Assembly: GCA_029945375.1 (NCBI GenBank)
Contig: CM057060.1
Span: 2,542,001-2,606,000, forward strand
Length of the DNA stretch: 64,000 nt
Direction of reading: 5' to 3'
DNA from: Agaricus subrufescens
Lineage: Eukaryota; Basidiomycota; Agaricomycetes; Agaricales; Agaricaceae
How positions within the stretch are numbered: position 1 is the first letter of the stretch; each line of letters starts with the position of its first letter. Both the position numbers and the translations under genes were made by a program. The notes under the pieces are model-generated. The model did not search any database, was not told where the DNA came from, and saw nothing but the letters and a program-made list of their open reading frames with translations. Below, piece by piece: positions 12,309-23,812 of this stretch.

Positions 12309-13263
12309 CTACATGTCGAACTCAAAATCAGAGTCGGAATCATTCTTTGAAGACCGGATATTTTTCGCCGTTCTTGCATTGGTACGCGTTACTTTCGAAC
12401 GCATTCTTGAAGAGGTATCATCATCGTCTTCGTCCTCGCTGTCTCCATTGTTCTCGCGACGGTCATCAGCCAAAGGACGATCTGGAACATCGACGGCACC
12501 TGTCATGATCAACATTGCCTCTAGCTCTGTGGACTTGGTCAGTGCAAATCCCATGGCCGGACAGAGGAAGTACATACCCTGAAGTGAACGTTGCCGGTCT
12601 GCACCCCACGCGATAATCTGGTTTCGGATGTCACCTTTCCGATAAATGACAAGCATCGGCACTCTCGCGTCAGGTAGATTTGGTATGCATTTGTCACCGA
12701 CGATTGAAACGAATTTCGTACGAGGATATTTTTGCGCCAGTGTCCGGACGTGTTGAAATGCTATATCGCTTCTGGGCATCCTGGGAATTTGTGAGGCGCT
12801 GATCGTAGGAATTGCATGAAGACTCACCCGTCTTTATACAAGAAACATACAACGCCCGTTCCTCGTTCTTCGTCGTCCTCCGGTTCGTTGACTTTGCTGG
12901 CATCGGTGACCTCTCTGGTGTAATCATCTCGTCCTATGGGAAATACTCGCCCAAAACGAGCTCGCAGTGCCTCTTTCTTTTGTTCTTCTAACCGTTTTTC
13001 GTGATAATCTCGTATCCTGCGCTCAGTTTCGTCGTCCTTGGCCTCTTCCTCTAGTTCCAAAAGCTCTGCGTCGTCTAGATCATCTAATTGATCTTCTAGG
13101 CTTGCAGGTGGAGGTGGAGATGGTGATTGAGGTGTCTTGGGACGCGGAGGCAAGATGCCGTGTTTGCGCAAAGCATCGTTACTGGCACTAGATTAGATAA
13201 GGGTAAGCACGATGCACAGGAGGTGGCGTACAATTCAGTGTCTTCGTCGGGGTTGATAGCCAT
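12309..13263 (-). CDS. PLP2: Phosducin-like protein (Plp2/PDCL3 type, thioredoxin fold)
   Basis: Co-chaperone that works with the CCT chaperonin in folding actin, tubulin and other clients. Four exons (13263-13232, 13181-12828, 12780-12578, 12526-12309) give 268 residues. The N-terminus MAINPDEDTEFNDALRKHG then GILPPRP matches the PDCL3/Plp2 pattern. An acidic helix follows (LEDQLDDLDDAELLELEEE), then the thioredoxin-like part with FLYKDGMPRSDIAFQH. The tail is acidic and basic in blocks (SEDEDDDD, FEFDM) and probably disordered. The last intron (12527-12577) is 51 bases with no in-frame stop, so an unspliced copy would still read through. Splicing is preferred because it joins RSLQ to ELEAMLIMTG as in the family. 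Confidence 0.9.
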
Positions 13264-13640
13264 ACTAGCACAGATTATAGGTTCAAAGTGAGTTCCTGCG
13301 CGGCCAGTTCGCGATATATAAAGGTTTGGGCATTGCCTGCGGAACCTGCGGATCTGGGCGCAGGAGTAGTGGTCACGTGGCTAGACGCGAGCTTTGACTT
13401 CGTGTAAATTTAGACCCACTGATCTTTGTCTGTTCGTACTCCTCAGCATTAAATTCCCCTCCGAAAGCGCGGTGTGAATTATATCCTATACGATTGTTCC
13501 ATGCGCATATCTATTTCAGTCTATCGCAAACATCCTATCTGTCACTGTCACTCAAAAGACTTTTCACGCTTTACACGCTGAACACACGAAGACACCACCG
13601 GGCGCCACTCTGATCATCCTTTCCAGTCAACTTTGACGAC
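13264..13640. promoter_or_regulatory. Divergent promoter region, PLP2 / Dicer
   Basis: A 377-base stretch between divergent starts. It holds no open frame of note and no clear TATA box; CT-rich stretches lie nearer the Dicer start. Confidence 0.5.
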
Positions 13641-16600
13641 ATGACCCTCATTGACCCAATCGCCAATGCTACATCCGAGCTCCGACCACGCAAATATCAA
13701 GAGGAAATTTTTGAACGAGCCCAAAAAGGTACCTTATCTATCCCACTACTCGAGCGACTGTAATCTTTCTTAGACAAAAACAGAAAACGTGATTGCTGCC
13801 CTCAACACTGGTTCTGGAAAAACACTCATCGGACTGCTACTCATAAAATGGATATCCGCACTTGAGAGTTCTGGCAACAAGTTGATCATCTTTCTCGTCC
13901 CACGAGTCGCTCTGGTCGAGCAACAAGCAAAGTATCTGCGTGATAACACGCCACTACGCATCGAAAACTTGTACGGTGCACTGGACATCTCGCTGAGCGA
14001 TAGAATGCGATGGAAGAAAAAACTAGCAAAGTGCGACGTAATCGTCATGACTCGTACGTTTTTTCAGCCTATGTGACTGATTGATCACGGTCTGAGGCGT
14101 GGAGTGAACTCGTTGCAGCTCAGATCCTCGTTAATTTCATTACTCATTCTATCTGGAATCTCAAACAAGTTGCACTTTTGGTCTTTGACGAGTGTCACCA
14201 CACTCGCAAAAACCATCCGTACAATATCATAATGCAAGAGTATTTTCATATCAGGGAGGTCGAAGCGAGGCCAAGAATTTTCGGGATGACTGCATCTCCT
14301 ATCTGGAATACGAAAGATCCTGTTGGCTCTCTACTGACTTTGGAAACCAATTTGGATTCGGTTATTATTAGTGTACGTGAACATGTCGATGAGTTGGCTG
14401 TCCATGCGCCAAGACCATCTGAGGTGATTGTCCAAAATAACCTGATGCTTGAACAAGTCTCCTTACTATTTTCCCGGCTAGATGATCTACATTTTCCCTG
14501 TTCCTCCAGAGAATTACGACTTTCACGATCCGGACCTCTTGCGTTGTCTTTCCGTTATCTCACCAGTGACATGGGATCATCTCGAGGTACCATGGTCAAA
14601 CCTGGTGATGAGACATGATGCAACCTTATACAACCTCGGACCGTATTGCGCATCTCTTTATCTGTACCTCGAAGTCCGACATATCCTTCAGAATATCCAA
14701 ATGGAGCTTCGCGTGGTTGAGGATACGGAAATGGACGTAATGGAGTATGTGACTCGCCCAAGTGCCCCTAAGCCCAAGCGGAACTCAACAGAAGAAATGA
14801 GCCTCATACGAGACATTCTTCTGGACTTCGAGGGCTTCTTTTGGAAACAAGCTTGCCCTAATACGGTACCAATTCCAGTGCCGCTCATATGGTGTTCCCC
14901 AAAGGTGAATGCCCTCAAAGACATTCTTCTCGAATTCTACACGACGAACTTCCAAGCTATTGTCTTTGTGGAGCAGCGTCAAGTCGCAGCATGTTTGTCA
15001 AAAATTCTTCCAGTTATACCGGGATTGGAGGGGAAGATTCGTTCGGCCCATCTTGTTGGCCAAGGTGTCAATAGTGATGGTGTGTCGAAGGCTACAGATG
15101 TCTTTCATGGTGATGCCATACAAGCGTTTAGGAAAGGAGAGGCAAATGTCCGTAAGTGTGTCAAATCTCGTGAGATTATATTCTGACACTAAATGATGTG
15201 AAATGAGTCAGTTATCGCAACGTCTGTTGCTGAGGAAGGACTGGATTTTCCGGTACGATTTTTCGTGCACTGTCCACTACCTCCCTTCATTCATCTCGAT
15301 GGTAGGCTTGCGACCTCGTAGTACGTTTCGACCAATTTCGGCATATGGTGGGATATGTCCAATCCCGAGGACGAGCCAGAAATGCCGATTCACGATTTAT
15401 TGTCATGATACGTCAAGATGATCAAGTTGGTTTCGAGTTCTACAAAAACCTGCAGGCTCAAGAGCCTGAGATGAACAAAGCCTATCAGGGTCGACAACGT
15501 GCGGCAATAACGATGCCGCAGGAGGATGAGGAAGACGATGAGGAACTTGGTGCATTGGATCTGGCGTCGCGAGATCGATTTGTTGTCCCTTCCACTGGGG
15601 CAGTTCTTTCATATGATAGCGCGATCGGGTTATTAAACTACCTATGCGCTCTCATACCCTGCGACGCCTATACATTAACCCACAAACCAAAATTCACCGG
15701 CGAATTTCAATCTACAGTCAAACTCCCTCTCAGTATCCCGTTACCCCTCGATCAACTCACATATACCGGTCCGTTTAAATATTCAAAGAAGGAAGCGAAA
15801 AGGGCTGTGGCGTTTTTGGCTGTGAAGCGGTTACATGAGCTTGATGTTTTTGATGAGTATCTGCTTCCCGCTCCTAGCAAAACTTTGGGGGAGGAGGAGA
15901 TTATTCAGGCGTCTCTTGCGTTGGAGATACGAGATACGCCGGTGGTGATGAATGCTGGTGTGAGATATCCGTGGGCGTTGGGAGAGAGGCTTTGGTTACA
16001 TCCTCTATACCTTGGGGGGGAGCCTAGAGCAGGATTGATCTCGGGGACACCGTTACCACCGGTTGAACTTCGATCAGATGTTTTGGTCCGGCTCGGTTGT
16101 CCTCAAGCCTTGGTTTTCGATGAGGAGGAAGAGGTGGATTTCAGGAAGATGATGCATGAATATACGGGATTGGGCATTTCTTATCGCGTCACTGGATCCC
16201 CTTTAGTTGAACCTCCAGGCCTATACCTCGTTCCTCTCAGTGAAGACTTCGAGATTGATTTCCATCAAATTCGGCGAGTGGTGGATAATCCGAGAGGAAT
16301 TACTAGTTGGGCCGATATCATTTCTGGTGATGAAAAAAAGCTTCTCGTACTCAACCGACATGAACCTGGTCGGACGAGAGTTTTACAGAAGATCAGAAAC
16401 GATCTTTCACCGATGACTACTCCACCAGCTGGTTCATTTGAAGCTACATACAGATGCACCGACGCTTGCGGCACAAAAGAAATTGTGGCTAGTTCGTCGT
16501 ATCATGAATATTGGACGGACAGATGGACATGGAAACGCAAATTTCGAATTGAGATACCCCAGGACGGACCCCTTCTGGAAGCACCACGAATTGAAAAACG

Positions 16601-18337
16601 GGCTAGTTCTCGATACTCTTTAGACCCAACATATCGCATTCCCACTATCGAACCCGATTTCACAGTCCCATCAATCGTCCCTATGAACACTTGTAGTTGG
16701 GTCGACATGTCACCCGACATAATCAGGGCTTTTGAAATTCTTCCAGCACTATGCCATAAAATCACTGATGCATATCGGGCGGAGAGTGCGCGGTTGAATA
16801 TCGGATTACCGTTTATTCCGAATGAGCTTGTGATGGAGGCCTTGACACTTCCTAATGTTGATGCGGGTTTTAGTAATCAGCGGTTGGAGACGCTTGGGGA
16901 TGCAGTTTTGGATATTTGTACGACTGTGCATTTGATGATCAAGTATCCGAGGAGACATGAAGGACAGTTGTCGACGCTTCGAGCGAGAGTTGTTTCGAAC
17001 AAGTTTTTGGTGGTGTGTGCGAGGGTGGTTGAGTTGGAGAAGTATATGTCGTCGGAGAAGATGGGTGCTGATAAGTGGGGGTTTGGAGAGCAGGGAGGGA
17101 ATGAGATGAAAGATGATGTTGGGGGTATTAGGAAGTTGGTGGGGAGGCAGATACCGCGTAGAGGATTGCAGGATTGTGTTGAGGCGTTACTTGGTGCGAG
17201 TTTTATAGCTGGAGGAATTCCTATGGCTTTGAAGACTGGTGTATGTCTTGGGTTGTCGTTTGGTGGGATACAGCCTTGGAGTGAAAGATGTAGGAGAGCT
17301 GATGTGAGAGAGGATGGTGTACCGGCTTTGGTTGTGGGTTTGGAGAAGGAGCTTGGATATGTGTTTGAGAATCCGGAATTACTCGTTGAAGCTGTTACGC
17401 ATCCGTCATTCGAGTATTCATCGACACCGTCGTATCAACGACTCGAGTTTCTGGGAGATTGTGAGTGATCATATATATTTATATGCCTTGTTTTTTCTGA
17501 ATGTTGTTTTTGACTTAGCTGTGATAAAAATGCTCGTCACAGAATACCTATACCATAAATTCCCTAAAGCGACATCTCATCAACTTGCACTTCCACGTAC
17601 AAAAGCAATATGCTCACCCGCTCTAGCATATATCGCGATTCGGAAACTTCACATTCACAAATATCTATTGCAAAATAGTATTGATTTGAATAATGCTATC
17701 AATCTCTATGTCCCTGTTTTGGAATCTACGACGGCTGAGGAGATTGTGCGTAGGGGATGGAGGTATGATCCGCCGAAGGCTTTGAGTGATGCGTTTGAGA
17801 GTGTTGTGGGTGCGGTGTTTGTGGATTTGGGGTATGATTTGGATAGGACGGGAGGGATTGTTTGTGGGTTGATGGAGGATATTTTGGAGGTGTTGAGTCC
17901 TTCCCTTCCGAAAGATCCGGTATCGGAGGTGTTGGAATGGCTTGCGAGTGTTGGGTGTCATAAATTGAAATTCAGGTACGTGTTTTTTAAAACAAGTCGT
18001 TTTTTTTTTATCTTGTAAATTTTTTTCGTGTAGGAGGAGTAATGAAGAGAAGAAGGGTCAATCTTTGGAGTCTTTTAGTGCCGTATTCCATGATCGAGTT
18101 ATTGCAGGCCCGATTGTGAGTAGCAGTAAAACAGTCGCGAGATTTGCGGCTGCGGAGAGAGCACTTTCGGCACTGAGAGATTCGGACGGAGAGTTGCTTA
18201 AGAAAGTGTGCGATTGTAGAGATCGGATGGAGACGGACGAGGAGATCACGAAAGGAAAAGTAGATCTGACAGATGGTTTGGATGATCTAGAAGAATTGGA
18301 AGTAGCCAATATACTAATTGTAGAAGGTGTAGAATAA
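13641..18337 (+). CDS. DCL: Dicer-like ribonuclease III
   Basis: Cuts double-stranded RNA into small RNAs for RNA silencing. Eight exons (13641-13728, 13784-14053, 14119-14423, 14482-15151, 15212-15252, 15306-17460, 17519-17975, 18034-18337) sum to 1,429 residues, normal for fungal Dicers. In order: helicase domain with NTGSGKT (37-43), DECH (about 143-146), MTASP and QSRGRARN (about 476-483); Dicer dimerisation domain (about 555-645, [15 protein letters not shown]); RNase IIIa with [12 protein letters not shown] (near 990) and a later acidic ECVEALLG-like site DCVEALLGA; RNase IIIb with [12 protein letters not shown] (near 1175) and [11 protein letters not shown]; and a C-terminal stretch that may be a weak dsRNA-binding domain. 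Both RNase III domains keep their acidic residues, so the enzyme looks active. I see no clear PAZ domain in the 700-900 interval. Confidence 0.95.
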
Positions 18338-18978
18338 CTCTTATACATTTGTACTGAATATATGCTATCGAACAAGAACTTGTGACTATGGAGTGAAAGC
18401 CTTGTGATCCCTATCGATAGGTTGAATCGGATAATTTCCAGTCCGCCTCATCCGTGAAATGCCAAGAAGAGGTATGGCTATTTTTACATGCATAATGTTT
18501 GCACTCAGGGGGGCTGGGAGCCAATCGCTTATTATTATCAACCCTCCCGACATGATCCCCCCAAAATTTCCTAATACGGGACGTCTCACGGGAGATTCTT
18601 AATATCTTATCATCACGCTGGGAAAACATCAGTCACTGCAGCTGATGACATGACACTGTATACGTCGATTATACTGATTAGGTGTTACTCTGGGTGATCA
18701 GGCATTGCAACATGCTCGTGAGAGGTCCTGTATCAGGAAACTTTGGGGGGACCATGTTAGGAGGGTTGATAATAAGCGGTGGGATTTACCACAATCTGGT
18801 TAAATGTAAACCAAAATAATCCTATTCTAAAGAAAGGAGTAAAATGGAAGATCGGCTGGTGCTGCCCCCTGTTTTAGTTCTCGCCCGTTATATAAAGAAA
18901 GGTTTGCCGATAGAAAAGGCTTTAAGATCTAAGAAGACGACAACCTTGCGATCTCATCAGAACGTTTAGAAATATACA
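18338..18978. other. Intergenic region holding a fold-back inverted repeat
   Basis: No coding sequence is seen. The first 50 bases are probably Dicer 3' UTR. The middle is a long imperfect inverted repeat (listed separately). A TATA box (TTATATAAAG, about 18,888-18,897) sits roughly 82 bases before the next start codon. Confidence 0.6.
18521..18783. repeat. Imperfect long inverted repeat (fold-back, MITE-like)
   Basis: Arm 1 (18521-18592) and the reverse complement of arm 2 (18714-18783) align over about 70 bases with roughly nine mismatches and one 3-base gap, by eye about 86 percent identical. Shared blocks include CGCTTATT, ATCAACCCTCC, CCCCCCAAA and TTTCCT. The spacer is about 121 bases. 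No transposase frame and no clear target-site duplication are seen. It could be a decayed MITE or a fold-back element. If transcribed it would form a long hairpin. Confidence 0.75.
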
Positions 18979-19929
18979 ATGGCCGCGCTCGCACCTGCAA
19001 ATTTTCTCCGACACTTGAGGGACTTGTATCCAGTAGTGGCCGGGTCGGGAGGTGAGTAGATGGTGTTGTTTGTTACCTTTCAAACCGTTGCTGACCTGGG
19101 TGTAGGCTTGGCGAACCCGTGGTACATTCCCGTTGTTGTTGCCTATAGTGCGAGCAATAAACCCGAAGCCGTGCCTCTCGTCTTTCAATTTGTTCTTGAA
19201 GAGTTGAAGGCGGGCGGTGCTCCCGTTGCCGAGCAATACCTACTTGCGCAAAAGATAAGAGAGGCGTTGCTCAAGGCGGGATTGACGTCTGGATACCCAA
19301 GGGTGGGAGGAAATGTCATCTCATCAATCCTTCACTTGTAAAATGATCTTGCTAGGCCATCAACAGTTTGAAGGCGCTGCATGAAGTTATGCCTGATGAA
19401 CTCAAGGCGAAACAGGCTGAAAGGCATGTATTGATGGTATCGACTTTATCGGGTATCTAGGATTGATCGCGTGTCGTAGGGATTTCCACGGGCCATTGAC
19501 CAAGTGCAGGGAACGGGGCGAGAGCTTCTTCAAAGAAATATACGGCGGCACGGCGGGGACCGTGCAAGCGTTGTTGGATGATATATATCCTGACATGGGT
19601 ACGGACTACAGCATGTGGACTGATTCTATGACGACTGACGCTGGAACATGACAGGGCAAGTGTCTCTGGTGATCGGGTACGGGTTGGTGTACGGACACAC
19701 GGAGGTGCTGCCGGCGCTGGAGACGTCATACACGCTGGTTGCGTCACTGATTGCTGGAGACACGCCGCTGCAGATCGGGTGGCACCTGGACGGGGCGCGG
19801 CGGCGGGGGGCGACGGTGGAGCAGGCGCGGGGGGTGCGGGCGATAGCGATGGCGGTCGGGCAGCGGTGCGGGGTGGTGTGGAGCCACGAGGTGCCGGAGG
19901 TGCGGGAGCGCCTGGGCTCGGACGAGTAG
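18979..19929 (+). CDS. AhpD/carboxymuconolactone decarboxylase-like protein
   Basis: A small helical protein that I place in the AhpD-like superfamily from its pattern NPWYIPVVVAYSASN, SYTLVASLIAGD, and all-alpha make-up; this is moderate, not certain. Exons 18979-19051, 19106-19302, 19356-19423, 19480-19598 and 19655-19929 give 243 residues. The only cysteines are isolated (CRERG, RCGVV), so the CxxC pair needed for AhpD peroxidase activity is missing. Enzymatic role is therefore open. Intron 3 (19424-19479) starts with GC (AG|GCATGT), because no GT donor keeps frame. The last exon is strikingly GC-rich (GCGGCGGGGGGCG-type runs) compared with the earlier exons. A TATA box precedes the start. 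Confidence 0.7.
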
Positions 19930-20344
19930 ACAGAGTAGTTTACATCAGCGCGGGCTTTGTGTATGTTTGTGTGTGTAATTGGAGGGGTTGCAACGGTGCC
20001 AGCGGGCAACGACGTCGCTGCCAGCCAATCCGAGCGTCTTCTCTTCTCCCCGCCGAGTCCTCCTGCCGCCTCGCCCTGCGCCCTGCTCGCCCTCTGCGTC
20101 CTGCTGCCCGTCGCGTCCGCGCCCCCCTGCCCCACCCCTTCCCCAGTGAGCCCTATTTCCCCTCTTCCACCGCGTCTCTTCTCTTCGCCTTCCTCTCCAC
20201 GAGGTCTCCTGTGTTCTTCTTGCCTGCAGGCCGCTGCAAGGCGATAAGACCCCGCCCTGCGCCCCCCCATCGGCCCACCGCTTTTTTTCTCCCCATCTCC
20301 CCCCCGTTATCTAGGCTGACTACCCGCCTCAGCGTCCTTGTATC
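19930..20344. promoter_or_regulatory. Pyrimidine-rich upstream region of CDC42
   Basis: Long CT-rich and CCC-rich tracts fill most of 20,030-20,340, directly before the CDC42 start. Such tracts are common in promoters and leaders of well-expressed fungal genes. Open frames here are products of the low-complexity base composition. Confidence 0.5.
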
Positions 20345-21152
<808 letters not shown>

Positions 21153-22113
21153 TTAATCTCTGTCGTATCGTCCCTCTTACGACTCCGTCCCCTTACTCCC
21201 GAGTTTTTACGCTTATTATGACCAATGCCACGCACCCTCAATCTGGTCTTATATCCTTCATTGCCTTATATTTCATTTTGTCTTTTCTCTTTCTTTTTGT
21301 TCCTTTCAAGTTTCTTATTCCTCTCTCCCATTCTCTTTACTGGCTTTATTATCTGCTTTAACAGTTAACCCATACATTTTTTTCTCCGATCGCGTTTGAT
21401 GTTTGTCAAGGTCATTCAAAGGGATGTACAATGGTTGACAAATTTTCACAACTTCGCTCTCCACGGATGATCCTGTCAGGCTCACTTGTGTAGAACGTTT
21501 AGCTCCCTCCCATTCCCTGGTTTTTGGGCTTATTATAGATGATAGGGATCTTGAGGAGAATTTAATTTGTCGGTTTTAATGTGCTTGATTCTGGATCATT
21601 TGTGGATTTTATATTTTGAAACGGCCGGTAGTTTATTTTGGAGCTTTTTTGGTACTTTTTTTTTCCGGCCTTACAACACCTTGTGCTCGATGCGTTGTCT
21701 GTAAGCTATGGCTTGAGCTTTTTCCGGCATCAATCTTAACTGTCAACTTTTTGTTGAGCTTGAGCATAATTGTTTTTTTTTGGGCTAGACTGCGGACTTT
21801 GAAAACTTTTTGAGCACAGTTAGCGGCACAAAGGAAAAGCTGGATGGAGACTGCCGGATGATGAAGCCGAAGTGTTCAACAGGTGATATATATACTTGGC
21901 GAAGGCGTACGTACATGGGTACGTATGAAACAAAAAAAACCCTTTAAGATAAAAAAGAAAAAAATGGGACCACAGACCCATATACAAAAGAGTAAGTTTT
22001 ATGGTGGTATAAATTGTCTATAGGGGAGGGAGCAAAGGCGTAAGTGTAAAGTCCAACGGTTTAATGCGGGTGCGGGAGGGAGGACTATTTAAAACAAAAA
22101 AAAAAGTAAGCTA
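21153..22113. other. Intergenic region, CDC42 to Gly-rich gene
   Basis: Two convergent 3' ends face this stretch. It is T-rich near CDC42 and A-rich near the other gene, fitting 3' UTRs on opposite strands. No gene or RNA is recognised. Confidence 0.5.
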
Positions 22114-22770
22114 TCAGTATCCGTGAGAGCCGCCGTAGCCGCCACCAGGGTTGTATGGTGTGGGAGTTGGCTTGGGTGGGCTGTTGGGGATACGAGTTTT
22201 AGTTGAAAGGGTTTTTTTGTTTTTGGTGGAGGAGACTGACCTTTGAGATGGGTGACCGTATACGGGGGGTTGGTGGCCGCCGCCACCGTATCCGCCGTTG
22301 TGGCCACCACCGTAGCCACCGTTGTCACCACCGCCGTAGCCACCATTACCACCACCGTTATGATCACCGCCGTAGCCACCGTTATTACCACCACCGTAGC
22401 CACCGTGGCCATTGTTGTCGTTACCACCATAGCCACCATGATCACCACCATCATTACCACCACCGTATCCGCCGTGGCCATTGTTGTCGTTACCACCATA
22501 ACCACCATGATCACCACCATACCCATGGCTATCATTGTCAGAACCGTATCCGTTACCACTATCGCCGTACGTGCGACTATCAAGACGAGCGGCAATAGGA
22601 CGGTGCGGCCTGTAGTGTTTGAGTGAACGAGGGACGCGTCGGTCAACTACGCGGCCGGAACGGCTGAAAGGAATGGATTCCTCTGCCATTGAGGGTACGG
22701 CGAAGATGGCCATGCTCACGAGGAGGAGCAGGAACGTAAGGGAGGAGAAGGCTGGTCTAAAAGATAGCAT
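22114..22770 (-). CDS. Secreted Gly/Asn/His-rich repeat protein
   Basis: Two exons (22770-22241, 22180-22114) give 198 residues. The N-terminus has a clear signal peptide: MLSFRPAFSSLTFLLLLVSM, then an Ala-rich cut region. A basic segment (GRVVDRRVPRSLKHYRPHR) follows. Residues about 70-165 are tandem units of the form GGYGGNDNNGHGGYGGGN and shorter GGYGGG, with His in many units. The C-terminus is PPKPTPTPYNPGGGYGGSHGY. Gly-rich secreted proteins of this kind are often wall-associated, but no function is established from sequence. The 60-base intron has no in-frame stop, so retention would add 20 residues rather than break the frame. Repeats make long antisense frames, which I disregard. Confidence 0.75.
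   Translation of the reverse strand: MLSFRPAFSSLTFLLLLVSMAIFAVPSMAEESIPFSRSGRVVDRRVPRSLKHYRPHRPIAARLDSRTYGDSGNGYGSDNDSHGYGGDHGGYGGNDNNGHGGYGGGNDGGDHGGYGGNDNNGHGGYGGGNNGGYGGDHNGGGNGGYGGGDNGGYGGGHNGGYGGGGHQPPVYGHPSQRSVSSTKNKKTLSTKTRIPNSPPKPTPTPYNPGGGYGGSHGY
22280..22560. repeat. Coding minisatellite (CCACCG/CCGTAG-type units)
   Basis: Imperfect tandem units of CC(A/G)CC(A/G)T(A/T)... encode the GGYGG repeats of the secreted protein on the minus strand. Two longer units of about 60 bases, near 22,400 and 22,470, share ATTGTTGTCGTTACCACCAT and suggest recent unit duplication. Confidence 0.75.
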
Positions 22771-23812
22771 TTCTGTTGAGGTTCTTGTTGCGTGTGTGCG
22801 TTTTTTAGGCGAATGCAAAGAATATATGTAGGTGTGCGCGCGCGTCAGCGAGGAAGATTATAAGTCTTCAAAGATTATAAACGAAGGCACAGGCTTTGCA
22901 ACCTGGTAGTAGGTTGGATTAGTGAAGAAGGGGGGAAGGGAAGATGTAGGGAGAAAGAATGTTGGTGAGGGATTTTTTTTTTTGTAGTTTTTTTGGTATT
23001 TGTATTAGAATGCCGAGATTGTGTAACAGGGTGGCGTTGTTACATGCGAAGGTGACCCGGGCGATGGGTGATTGATCGAAGTTAGGTTTTCTCGGTTTTC
23101 TTGTTGTTCTGTTCTTTGTTCTTTTGTTCGTTGCCCCCGCGATTGATCGATTTGGAGCGACAGTGGCATTTGTGCTAGATTCCTTACAATGCCCATTGGC
23201 TCCCATGAGGTTTTTTATTGGGGTTTATTTGAGAGAGGTGAGTTGAGTGAGAGGGGGGATATGTGCAGGGTCGGGACTTAGCTTTTGGAACGCCGCTTGA
23301 TCGTATGTTCGGCCTTGGCGGATAATTCGATGAGGCGACGACCAATGGGTTGGTGGTGGATCATTTTCGGGTTATGAAGCCCGTCGAATTTGTTGGGTGT
23401 CAGGCTGTATGTTCGACCGGTGAGAAAATATGATTGCTAGAACGTCGAGTTGGAGCGGGATAGTTTTTTGCAATTGATGTGACAGCCGAGTGAAAATGCG
23501 ATATATAGATAGAAAATGTCCGACAGTCAAGGTTTGGTCAGTCTAAGTCCCGTCTCAGAAGTTTAGGTCATGATTGATACATGATCAATACCAAAACAAC
23601 TTAGCTTTTCGCCCTAGAACTGTAATTGTTCCTTAGCGTTTGGGAACCGAGCTTTCATCTTAGCTGCGATTAGGTATATATTTGGGAAAGCTCGGGAATG
23701 GGGACCGCATGGTTGGGGAATCAACTGTTCATTGTACATAACTTGTACGTGGTGTGCAAATAAGGCCAAACAGGTGTGTTCTGCTTGTTGGCGGCACCGT
23801 GACTAAGTCGTC
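22771..23812. promoter_or_regulatory. Divergent intergenic region, Gly-rich gene / SF3b4
   Basis: About 1 kb between divergent starts. Mixed T- and G-rich sequence with several short open frames but no splice-supported gene. It should hold both promoters. Confidence 0.5.

Noticed and set aside
22203..22646. Long open frames on both strands across the Gly-rich gene
   Set aside because: They arise from the tandem coding repeat; only one frame has a signal peptide and splice-supported end.
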